Shown: positions 1 through 6,805 of the stretch, in pieces
Position numbering within the stretch: position 1 is the stretch's first letter
How the letters are laid out: each line of letters begins with the position of its first letter
From: an uncultured Bacteroidales bacterium
GTDB taxonomy: Bacteria > Bacteroidota > Bacteroidia > Bacteroidales > Muribaculaceae
NCBI GenBank assembly: GCA_958418815.1
Contig: CATZGB010000055.1
Location: 1-14,090, forward strand
DNA length: 14,090 nt
Direction of reading: 5' to 3'
The notes under the pieces: generated by a model
The model's input: only the letters and a program-made list of their open reading frames with translations
Database searches by the model: none
Told to the model about the DNA's origin: nothing
Translations under genes and position numbers: made by a program

Positions 1-21
1 AAGTTCGCAACCAAAAACGCT

Positions 22-615
22 TTGATAAAGTCGGCCTATTTCGGACGGATACTATCCTACCACATACATTCCCTCAAGAAAGAGGTCGCCGGCAAATATG
101 GACTTCCGCTGGCCACTTCGGCCGACTTCAAGCGGCTGTCATCGGCCATGATGGAGGCCGGCGCCGGCTATCTGTCACAGTCGACGCTGAAACGGCTGTG
201 GGGATATGTCAAAGACACACAGGCCAAGCATCTGACCACGCTCGACATCCTGGCGCGGTATGTCGGATGCGATGATTTCCACTCGTTCTGCAAAGCCCGT
301 TACCCCGGCGACAGCCCAGAGAGCGGATTCGCCTCGGGCGACACCCTCGGAGTGGAGAGCATCTGCCAAGGGGAGACAGTCGCGCTCTCCTGGGCCCCCA
401 ACCGGGAAATGACCCTGAGATACCTCGGGGAGATGACATTCGAGATCGTGGAGTCGGCCAACACCCGCCTCGCCCCCGGCACACGGGTGAGATGCCTGCG
501 GTTTGTCGCCGGGGAGCCGCTGCTGCTCGACCTGGTCTCAGACCATCACGGCGAGTCGATGGTCTACATCGTCGGGAAGCATGGGGGTATCAGATGGAGT
601 CGGCCCGGTTGCTGA
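22..615 (+). CDS. Bacteroidetes DNA-binding-like protein, 5' end uncertain
   Basis: The protein is about 197 residues. Residues 1-90 follow a pattern I recognise from many small Bacteroidetes regulators: an N-terminal helix, a segment like DFKRLS (residues 35-40), then STLKRLWGYV (54-63), a helix-turn-helix-like piece, followed by LDILARYVGCDDFHSF (74-89). The rest (about 110-197) looks beta-rich, with no membrane segment or signal peptide, so it is probably cytoplasmic. The frame is open to the left edge; TTG at 22 fits the usual family start, but a start outside the window cannot be excluded, so treat the gene as possibly partial. Its last 26 bases overlap the end of the convergent kinase gene. 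DNA binding is an inference from the motif; no target is known. Confidence 0.65.
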   Translation: MIKSAYFGRILSYHIHSLKKEVAGKYGLPLATSADFKRLSSAMMEAGAGYLSQSTLKRLWGYVKDTQAKHLTTLDILARYVGCDDFHSFCKARYPGDSPESGFASGDTLGVESICQGETVALSWAPNREMTLRYLGEMTFEIVESANTRLAPGTRVRCLRFVAGEPLLLDLVSDHHGESMVYIVGKHGGIRWSRPGC

Positions 616-1834
616 AATCCGCCAGCATCCGCTCGATCCGGCCGCGATGGGAGGCCAGGGCGGGGTCATAAATCGTGGCCCATCCCGGAGCCTGGCGCGA
701 TATGAAGTCCGTAGGGCATCGTTCCAGCAGGGGGGCGAACGCCGAGGCGATCCTGCGGTCCATGGCGAGGCATACGCGGCCTATGCGCGCCGACCTCGCA
801 TCGCGGGAGAGAGAGGCATCAGAGGCAATCGCGGCGACCGAGTCGGCCGACGCGCCCAGCTCCACAAGAAGCTCCCTGACGATGGCGTCATGGTCGGCAA
901 CCAATCCGGCATGTTCCCGGGAAACCACATCCGCCTGAATGGCGGCGGAGGGGCATGGCGCGATTTCACCCTGCGACACCTGCCCTGGACCTGCCGGCTC
1001 CGCTCCACGCCCGGTCTGGATGCATACCGTCCCGGCGGCTGAGATTGCCATTCCATCTTCTGTACTTGCTGCATCGCGCGTAACCAGGAGGGCAACCATA
1101 CCTGTCACCGCCACGGCCACACCAAGGGCCATCAGGGCGACACGCCGCCTTGCCCGCGCGGCAATCCCAAGCAACACACCGGCGTCGGCGGGGCGGCGCG
1201 CGCAATCGGCGGTCATCGCCTTGCGGGCGGCCACGCGGAGAGCCCAGCCGGGGCGCATCCAGGCCATCATCTTCCCGAGGCTCCAGACATCCGCCCTGGG
1301 ATCACAGCGGTAGCCGGGCTCAAACTGCTCGGGCGCGCCGTAGCGGCGGTTGCCGCCAACGCTCTTGAACATCGCCTCCCCCGCGCAGTCGGCCATTCCG
1401 AAGTCGATGATTTTCACCATCGGGTCATCGCTGTGGCCGCAGACCATCACATTCTCCGGCTTGAGGTCGAGATGGCATATCCCCTTTGAATGCATGTATG
1501 CCGCCGCCTGGAGCAACCTCAGGGCCGCAGCCGAACGCTCGCGGCGCGTGGCACGGCCTACAAACTCCCCCAGCGTCTCCCCCTCGACAAGCTCCATCAG
1601 TATCACAGGGCCGGTCTGGGCGGTATCCTCCAGGGCCGCCACCCTCACGATGCCGGGATGATTGAGCCTGAGCATCACCTGATACTCCTTGCGCAGCCTC
1701 AGGCGGCACTCCGCCAGGCCGCGGTGGCTCTCGTCGAGCCATTTGGCGAACCACACCACCCCGTGGCGCGTCACCCGCCCCACCACCGACTGGCCGTGGC
1801 GGCCCGTCTCGGTGCAGCGGTCGACAGCGGCCAT
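590..1834 (-). CDS. Transmembrane Ser/Thr protein kinase
   Basis: A eukaryotic-like (Hanks-type) kinase of 414 residues from ATG 1834. It should phosphorylate Ser/Thr on cytoplasmic substrates in response to something sensed outside the membrane. Visible kinase landmarks: candidate ATP lysine in WFAKW (K31), helix-C glutamate in RKEY (E50), catalytic loop HLDLKPEN (D123, K125, N128), DFG (144-146), APE (167-169) and the F-helix ADVWSLG (D182). The usual GxGxxG loop is not evident, and HLD replaces HRD, making it a non-RD kinase. One membrane helix (about 232-251) is followed by a C-terminal extracytoplasmic domain of about 160 residues that I do not recognise. The frame stays open up to 1984, but a TATATTTG promoter box at 1898-1905 lies inside that extension, which favours the 1834 start. 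It runs divergently from the HTH gene. Confidence 0.85.
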   Translation of the reverse strand: MAAVDRCTETGRHGQSVVGRVTRHGVVWFAKWLDESHRGLAECRLRLRKEYQVMLRLNHPGIVRVAALEDTAQTGPVILMELVEGETLGEFVGRATRRERSAAALRLLQAAAYMHSKGICHLDLKPENVMVCGHSDDPMVKIIDFGMADCAGEAMFKSVGGNRRYGAPEQFEPGYRCDPRADVWSLGKMMAWMRPGWALRVAARKAMTADCARRPADAGVLLGIAARARRRVALMALGVAVAVTGMVALLVTRDAASTEDGMAISAAGTVCIQTGRGAEPAGPGQVSQGEIAPCPSAAIQADVVSREHAGLVADHDAIVRELLVELGASADSVAAIASDASLSRDARSARIGRVCLAMDRRIASAFAPLLERCPTDFISRQAPGWATIYDPALASHRGRIERMLADFSNRADSI

Positions 1835-1897
1835 GGCGGCGGCATCATCCCGGCGACACAGCTCCGACGAACTTTCTGCAACAAACAAATCCACACG

Positions 1898-1905
1898 CAA
1901 ATATA
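1898..1905 (-). promoter_or_regulatory. Bacteroidetes -7 box for the kinase gene
   Basis: Read on the minus strand this is TATATTTG, a full match to TAnnTTTG. I see no clear TTTG -33 element at the right distance. Transcription would begin near 1891, leaving about 57 bases before ATG 1834, and this is the main reason for rejecting the start at 1984. Confidence 0.5.
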
Positions 1906-2005
1906 CGCATTTATGCAGATTCCCGCATCCTGCAGTCAAGGATTCCCGCCAAAAATGAACCAAAAAAGAACCTGTCGCCCCCATTCCCCGTGGAATTCTA
2001 TTTCA

Positions 2006-2013
2006 TAATTTTG
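2006..2013 (+). promoter_or_regulatory. Bacteroidetes -7 box for the HTH gene
   Basis: TAATTTTG matches TAnnTTTG exactly. Transcription would start near 2020, about 27 bases before the TTG at 2047. No convincing -33 TTTG is visible. Together with the box at 1898-1905 it gives a divergent promoter region between kinase and HTH gene. Confidence 0.45.
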
Positions 2014-2046
2014 CAGCCGGATACAAATCCATAATCATTATGCCCC

Positions 2047-2520
2047 TTGTGTCGCAGCGTGGAGGCCAGCAAGCTCAATGCGAGGCATAATGATTTTTAC
2101 AGAAACACGGCCCAGGCGGCCATCAAGCCTTATCAAGCCATCGATACCACCACAGAGCATAAGACGAAACCGGCCGTCACCCCGGCCAGTCACGCCTCGC
2201 CCGACACCGGCCCAGGCGCGGAATGCGACATCCATGGCGTCGCCCGCCCCCCGCTCACCCATGTCGGCAAAATGGTACGCGAGGTGTTTGACCGCCTCCC
2301 CAAAGGCTGCAACATAGGGTGGTTCGCGCGGCAGCTCAACTGCAACCGCAGCAACATCTACGACATCTTCAACCGCCCCACCCTCGACACCGAGCTGCTG
2401 CGCCGCATCTCCATCATCCTCCATCACGACTTTTTCCGCGACCTCTCCGACCGCCTGACGCCCGACCTGCAGGCGACAGCCCAAGACACAACGTCTGCCC
2501 AACCCCTACACAATGTCTAA
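2047..2520 (+). CDS. Small HTH DNA-binding protein
   Basis: Up to 157 residues. The conserved part is residues 72-131: a helix with GKMVREVFDRLPKG, then IGWFARQLNCNRSNIYDIF (90-108), then LDTELLRRISIILHHDFF (113-130). This is the common Bacteroidales small helix-turn-helix layout in which the recognition helix starts with NRSNIYDIF. The N-terminal 70 residues are low in recognisable structure and rich in Thr, Ala and Pro, so the true start is unsure: TTG 2047 and GTG 2059 are the in-frame candidates before ATG 2269, and the latter would cut into the domain. The long frame on the opposite strand looks like a shadow. The stop codon sits inside a 10-bp inverted repeat (2513-2555). Its position just upstream of the envelope cluster makes it a candidate regulator of that cluster or of itself; this is inference. 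Confidence 0.7.
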   Translation: MCRSVEASKLNARHNDFYRNTAQAAIKPYQAIDTTTEHKTKPAVTPASHASPDTGPGAECDIHGVARPPLTHVGKMVREVFDRLPKGCNIGWFARQLNCNRSNIYDIFNRPTLDTELLRRISIILHHDFFRDLSDRLTPDLQATAQDTTSAQPLHNV

Positions 2521-2555
2521 CAACCTGCGACAATCCATCCCATTATGTTAGACAT
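2513..2555. repeat. Perfect 10-bp inverted repeat at end of HTH gene
   Basis: ATGTCTAACA (2513-2522) is repeated in inverted form as TGTTAGACAT (2546-2555), with 23 bases between. The left arm contains the HTH gene's TAA stop, and the right arm is followed by a T-rich run. It could terminate the HTH transcript, or be a pair of binding sites ahead of the 2586-2593 promoter box. Confidence 0.55.
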
Positions 2556-2559
2556 ATCC

Positions 2560-2593
2560 TTTATTAAATTATACAATTTAATCTATACCTTTG
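2560..2593 (+). promoter_or_regulatory. Promoter of the envelope cluster with internal palindrome
   Basis: TACCTTTG (2586-2593) matches the -7 consensus TAnnTTTG. TTTA at 2560-2563 is a weak -33 element. The spacer holds an 8-bp perfect inverted repeat, ATTAAATT (2563-2570) and AATTTAAT (2575-2582), four bases apart, which is well placed for an operator. Transcription would start near 2600, leaving a leader of about 38 bases before ATG 2638. Confidence 0.55.
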
Positions 2594-2637
2594 CAACAAA
2601 ATAAACCAATACTATCCTCCATAAATCCCTTGTACCT

Positions 2638-4029
2638 ATGGCACGAAAATTTCTGATTATCCTGACCTTAATCGCATTTTTGACCCTGCCGTCAAATGCA
2701 AAACTCAAATTCAATATCTCGGATGAATATATGGTGACGACTTCCGGAACAGGAGTTGGCGGCACCAAGTTCGTCGTGGTCAAGGCTTATGGCAAAGATG
2801 TCAAAGAAGCCATGGCGAAAGCCAAGATGGACGCTGTGGCCGCGGCCATATTCCGTGGCCTTCCGGCAGGAGGAGGCGCGCAGGCCACACCGGCTTTGTC
2901 TCCCGACGGCGAACGTCTTTACACCAAATACACCGATTATTTCAACCGCTTCTTCGATGAGAAATCCGGAGAATACATCCAGTTTGTGAACTTCACAAAC
3001 AGCGACATCCCCAGCGGAGCAAACAACATACAGACAAGCAAAGGACGACAGGTGACGGTGTTCGTGCAGATAATGCATGACAACCTGCGCAAACGCCTTG
3101 AAACTGACGGCATAATAGAATCGACCGCTGAAAAGACAGCCAAGATCGGACGCAAGCCTATTATTATGGTCATCCCCGAAGCTGCCTGGCTGAAACAGGT
3201 GGGATGTGTAGATGAATCAGGAAACGTGGATTTCCGCCGCGCGCTTGACTACAGCAACGACCTGCGCAACACAATCGGAATCATAGGCAGCCTCATGTCT
3301 GAAAAAGGTATGGACCTCACTCTGCTGGAGTCAAAGCTTGACGAGCTTGACGCGGAAGCCGCCCGTATGGCTGTGGCAACAGGTAAGGATGGGGCCGGAC
3401 TCCAGACATCCGACCTTGACGAACTGTCAAAGGTGGCCAACGCCGACTTTATCATCGAGGTTGGAATCTTCCCCCACGCATACGGGCCCCGCAAGCAATA
3501 CGAGATACGCATCTCAGGCAAAGACACATCATCGCTGACACAGTTTGACAGCCAGACCATAAACAGCTCCCCCTCGTCGGCCCCGGTGTCGGAACTGATA
3601 AAAGAGGTATTGCTCCAATACATTGATCCATTCGTGGATAAACTCCATGCCAAATTTGATGACATATCACGCAACGGACGCGAGGGTTATCTCACTCTGA
3701 AACTGACCGAAGGCTCCCCGCTTGACTTCGAGAGCGAGGTGACAATCGGAGGTGAGACCGGCGAACTGGCCGATGCCATCGACATGTGGCTCGACGAGCA
3801 TACGGTGAACGGACAATACACAAAGTCAACCGGCAACACCACTACTCTGAAGTATGAACATGTACGCCTGCCTCTGACCGGAAAGGGGGCTTTCGGCAAG
3901 AAGGAGAAAGCCATCGATGCCGAGCAGTTCGGCAAGAATCTGGGCAAGTTCCTTAGCCAGTTCGGACTCTCTACCCGCGTGGAGAAAATCGCCCTCGGAA
4001 AAGCCTACCTCTATATCGGCGCTCTCTGA
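2638..4029 (+). CDS. Secreted DUF6175-like protein
   Basis: A 463-residue exported protein with a signal peptide (1-21, ending SNA). Residues about 36-160 resemble the LPP20/FlgT N-terminal fold: a GTGVGG strand turn, then an Ala-rich helix VKEAMAKAKMDAVAAAIF (55-72), closing with VTVFVQIMHDNLRKRL (139-154). Residues about 173-460 match, from memory, the Bacteroidetes family DUF6175: KPIIMVIPEAAWLKQ (173-187), a helix starting RRALDY, a LESKLDELDAEAA helix, ADFIIEVGIFP, and later DMWLDEHTVNGQ and YEHVRLPL. Its biochemical role is unknown. It is the first gene of the cluster, behind a Bacteroidetes promoter, and 24 bases separate it from the next gene. I infer a periplasmic or outer-membrane-associated adaptor. 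The family call is fairly sure; the function is not. Confidence 0.8.
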   Translation: MARKFLIILTLIAFLTLPSNAKLKFNISDEYMVTTSGTGVGGTKFVVVKAYGKDVKEAMAKAKMDAVAAAIFRGLPAGGGAQATPALSPDGERLYTKYTDYFNRFFDEKSGEYIQFVNFTNSDIPSGANNIQTSKGRQVTVFVQIMHDNLRKRLETDGIIESTAEKTAKIGRKPIIMVIPEAAWLKQVGCVDESGNVDFRRALDYSNDLRNTIGIIGSLMSEKGMDLTLLESKLDELDAEAARMAVATGKDGAGLQTSDLDELSKVANADFIIEVGIFPHAYGPRKQYEIRISGKDTSSLTQFDSQTINSSPSSAPVSELIKEVLLQYIDPFVDKLHAKFDDISRNGREGYLTLKLTEGSPLDFESEVTIGGETGELADAIDMWLDEHTVNGQYTKSTGNTTTLKYEHVRLPLTGKGAFGKKEKAIDAEQFGKNLGKFLSQFGLSTRVEKIALGKAYLYIGAL

Positions 4030-4053
4030 TACCAACCTCATAAACCCACCGGT

Positions 4054-5034
4054 ATGAAGAATATATTAAAAACCATGATTGTCGGCTTACTGCTGGCAGC
4101 CCCGTCCGCAGCCCAAGCCCAGGCCCCCGATGGAGGGGATGCCCCCTTGAGCCTTAATGTCTACATCCCTGACAATGCCGGCATACCCGAAAAAGCTGCC
4201 CGCAGCCTCGAAGCCAAGCTTTCACACGCCATAGCCGCCAATGGGTTCGGCTCGCAGAGCGTCGACAACCGTTTCGTCATTGTGCCGCGCGCAGAGGTCA
4301 ATTCCGTGACGGTCACCCCGACGGCGCCACCCAAGACTGTGGTCGAAGGCACCCTGTATCTCTATGTGGGCGATGGGGTCACATCCACACTCTTCGCCTC
4401 GGAGACATTCCCTGTCAAGGGAATAGGCAGCAATGAGTCGCAGGCATTCATGTCCGCTTTCACAAAAATAAATCCGCGCGACCGTCGCCTGCAGCAGATG
4501 CTCGAGACCGGTCGCCAGAGGATAAAGGAGTATTACGAGCAGCAGTGGCCCTCAATGATCAAGGCCGCCGAGGCTGCTTACGGCGAGGGCAACTATGAGA
4601 ATGCCCTGTCAATACTCTACTCCATTCCTCCTACCTGCTCGGGGTATGACCAGGCCATGGACCTGGCCACGAAATATGCCGCAGGCTATCGCGACAACAC
4701 CAACGCCTCTCTTCTGACCCAGGCCAGGGCGGCCTGGAGCCAGGCACCCAACGAGCAAGGAGCGGCAGAGGCGATGAAGATTATCGCCCAGATTGATCCC
4801 GCGTCATCTTCCGCCGCCGGGGCCACCACCCTTTGCAATGAAATAAAGACACGCCTCAAGCAGGTGGACGACAGGGAATGGCAGGAAGCCGTGGCAGCCG
4901 AAAAAGCAGCCAGGGAGCTTGCTGCCAAGCGAGAGGCGAATGCTTCCGCCGAACGACGCGCGGCGATAAAGGCTGCCGGAGAAGTTGCCAAAGCTTATGC
5001 CTCGCGACCGGTTTACCGCATTGGCTGGTGGTGA
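4054..5034 (+). CDS. Periplasmic FlgO/LpoB-like protein with TPR-like and coiled-coil parts
   Basis: A 326-residue protein with signal peptide (1-22, AAQA region). Residues 33-80 have the pattern seen in CsgG, FlgO, LpoB and TolB N-terminal domains: a strand (LNVYIP), a helix AARSLEAKLSHAIAANGF (48-65), then a strand ending FVIVPRAEV (74-82). The strand VVEGTLYLYVGDG (96-108) follows. Residues 166-193 (KAAEAAYGEGNYENALSIL and on) look like one TPR-type helix pair, and 268-315 is a charged Ala/Glu/Arg helix, probably a coiled coil. The C-terminus ends in GWW. I recall proteins of this type next to DUF6175 proteins in other Bacteroidetes, but cannot check it here. The 24-base gap to the upstream gene supports one transcript. 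Exact function unknown. Confidence 0.75.
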   Translation: MKNILKTMIVGLLLAAPSAAQAQAPDGGDAPLSLNVYIPDNAGIPEKAARSLEAKLSHAIAANGFGSQSVDNRFVIVPRAEVNSVTVTPTAPPKTVVEGTLYLYVGDGVTSTLFASETFPVKGIGSNESQAFMSAFTKINPRDRRLQQMLETGRQRIKEYYEQQWPSMIKAAEAAYGEGNYENALSILYSIPPTCSGYDQAMDLATKYAAGYRDNTNASLLTQARAAWSQAPNEQGAAEAMKIIAQIDPASSSAAGATTLCNEIKTRLKQVDDREWQEAVAAEKAARELAAKREANASAERRAAIKAAGEVAKAYASRPVYRIGWW

Positions 5035-5105
5035 CAGAGGTCGTTTTGCCTGTTTTTGAAAATCCAATCTAATATTTCTATATATCACATTCTCTTACAA
5101 AAATC

Positions 5106-6671
5106 ATGACAAGAAAAAGTTTGCTACTGACACTGGCGTTGCTATGGTCATCCCTCGCGGCATATGCCGGAGGCGAGAAACTCTATTTCGGAGCCACTGA
5201 AACCATCCCTGGTGTCACAATCATCTCAACAGCGGCCAAGGCTGACGCCTCCAATCCCAAATATCAGCAGGCGGAGACAATGAAAAGGGCTCAGTTCACT
5301 CCTTACTGCGTGTTTTTCAACAACGGCACAGACCAGAAGACGGCTACTCTCCCCTCCCCCAACTATGTGCTTGGAAAGGTGTATGAGAGCCTCGAAAACC
5401 GTGTTTACAGAAGTTCCACCCGCTCGGCCCGTGAAAACGCCAATGCCGTGCAGCTTGGGAAGATTGACCTCTCGCAGAACATGCAGACCACACAGAGCGT
5501 TATGGCCAACAACTATGCCATCGTGCTTGACAACCGTCCCGACGGAAAGAAAGGAACCGCATGGACCCTTTACCGCCTCGCTGTGCCTGACGACTGCGCC
5601 AGCCTGATGATCCAGAACAATGGCTCCACCAAGGGCATCAACGCCAAGTGGGTGGAAGAGAAAACCGGCATATTCAAGGATAGCTGGGATCTTGAGAAAG
5701 ACCGCGAGAAATTCTCCCAGGCTTGCCCTGTGTTTGCCCTGGGAGCCCAGGTGGTTGACACCAAGAGCCACAATACCGCCGCCCGAATCGGCACAGGTGA
5801 CATCGCCTCGCTCACTTCCGGCGACCGATTCTATGCCTACCGCACTGTGCTTGACAAGAAGACCGAACAGCCTGTGTCGAAACGTATCGGTGTGATGCGC
5901 GCCATCAAGATTTCCAACTCCTCCATGCGTGACACCAACAACGACTCCACCCTGTTCATGCAGATCGCCGGTCTGCGCACCCCCTCGTCGAACTACGGCG
6001 ATGTCCTGGTCTACACTCCTGACAAACGTATGGCCACAGGGGTTGCCGGAACATTCCAGAAAGGAATGGTCGGAGCCAAGGTCGATTTCGACTGGATGGT
6101 AAACATGTCCCGTATGGGATTTGCCGGCTATGCCATGGCATCCCTTGGAGTGAAAGTGCCCTACAAAAACATCGGCAACTGGTATGTGCTTGATGCCGAG
6201 GGTGAAAAAGAGCAGAAACACCTTACCGGCCTGGCTTCTAAGGTCGATCACCTCATCGTGCCTTACCTTCGCCTTGGTTATGGTCTTGGATTCCATTTCT
6301 GGCACTGCTTCGAAGTGCGACCCTATGTGATGATTGGTGCCGAAATTCCTATGCTTCTCACTGTAAGCGAGACTAAAGAGCTGACTATGGACATGATGCC
6401 TGAGATATTCTGCCCCTATGGATATCACAAGGAAGAACCCACTGTTGATGAACTTTCCCGCACGACAGGTATCAATGTCACCGGAACCGCCGGTGTGAGA
6501 TTCACCCTCAACATCAACTATCCGCTGCAGGTTTATCTCGGCGCGGAATACACCTACGGCTATCCCCTCAGCGACTGGGAAAAGGATCTCAACAACATGA
6601 TTCTGAAGCCAATCGGCATCAACCAGCAGTCTAACTTCGGCTTGTATGCCGGCCTGAAGTGGTGCTTCTAA
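5106..6671 (+). CDS. Outer-membrane barrel protein with FlgT-like middle domain
   Basis: A 521-residue protein with signal peptide (1-21, AYA|GG). Residues 22-225 form an unrecognised periplasmic or surface region. Residues 229-305 resemble a FlgT C-terminal/SH3-like domain: SGDRFYAYR (238-246), then KRIGVMRAIKIS (259-270) and GDVLVYTPDK. Residues about 316-521 have the alternating pattern of an outer-membrane barrel (VDFDWMVNMSRMGFAGYAM, YLRLGYGLGFHFW, VYLGAEYTYGY) and end in KWCF with terminal Phe, the usual Bam signal. It follows the FlgO-like gene by 71 bases with no consensus promoter, so it is likely cotranscribed. The combination suggests an outer-membrane anchor for the periplasmic partners; that role is inference. 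Confidence 0.8.
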   Translation: MTRKSLLLTLALLWSSLAAYAGGEKLYFGATETIPGVTIISTAAKADASNPKYQQAETMKRAQFTPYCVFFNNGTDQKTATLPSPNYVLGKVYESLENRVYRSSTRSARENANAVQLGKIDLSQNMQTTQSVMANNYAIVLDNRPDGKKGTAWTLYRLAVPDDCASLMIQNNGSTKGINAKWVEEKTGIFKDSWDLEKDREKFSQACPVFALGAQVVDTKSHNTAARIGTGDIASLTSGDRFYAYRTVLDKKTEQPVSKRIGVMRAIKISNSSMRDTNNDSTLFMQIAGLRTPSSNYGDVLVYTPDKRMATGVAGTFQKGMVGAKVDFDWMVNMSRMGFAGYAMASLGVKVPYKNIGNWYVLDAEGEKEQKHLTGLASKVDHLIVPYLRLGYGLGFHFWHCFEVRPYVMIGAEIPMLLTVSETKELTMDMMPEIFCPYGYHKEEPTVDELSRTTGINVTGTAGVRFTLNINYPLQVYLGAEYTYGYPLSDWEKDLNNMILKPIGINQQSNFGLYAGLKWCF

Positions 6672-6699
6672 GCACAACATCCAAGATTGCCTTGACAAC

Positions 6700-6769
6700 G
6701 TAAACATCCGCAGAGAGAATCCTTGAGGTCAAATATAATGCTTTGAGGATTCCCTCTGTGGATATTTAC
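6700..6769. repeat. Long imperfect inverted repeat (29-position stem)
   Basis: Arms 6700-6728 and 6741-6769 pair over 29 positions with two mismatches (6705/6764, 6716/6753) and four G-T pairs, around a 12-base loop. GAATCCT (6717-6723) faces AGGATTC (6746-6752). As RNA it would be a very stable hairpin between the barrel gene and the next gene. As DNA its right arm carries the -33 and part of the -7 box of the downstream promoter. Confidence 0.75.
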
Positions 6770-6774
6770 ATTTG
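6742..6774 (+). promoter_or_regulatory. Consensus Bacteroidetes promoter of the membrane-protein gene
   Basis: TTTG at 6742-6745 (-33), a 21-base spacer, and TACATTTG at 6767-6774 (-7) match both consensus elements. Transcription would start near 6781, leaving about 25 bases before ATG 6806. Most of the promoter lies in the right arm of the long inverted repeat. Confidence 0.6.
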
Positions 6775-6805
6775 TGACAACAACCTCACATAGACACTCC
6801 CAATT

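Noticed and set aside
1835..1984. N-terminal extension of the kinase gene to the ATG at 1984
   Set aside because: A TATATTTG promoter box lies within it, and no promoter-like sequence is seen upstream of 1984.
1490..2008. Plus-strand open frames across the 5' half of the kinase gene
   Set aside because: They lie opposite intact kinase motifs in GC-rich sequence and show no domain pattern.
2038..2502. A 154-codon minus-strand frame opposite the HTH gene
   Set aside because: It is Gly/Val-rich without known motifs; the plus strand has a clear helix-turn-helix pattern and an upstream -7 box.
5226..6707. A 493-codon open frame on the minus strand opposite the barrel gene
   Set aside because: It mirrors the real gene almost end to end. 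Its protein has no signal, domain pattern or sensible composition, while the plus strand has a signal peptide and a barrel with terminal Phe. Codon bias explains the open antisense frame.
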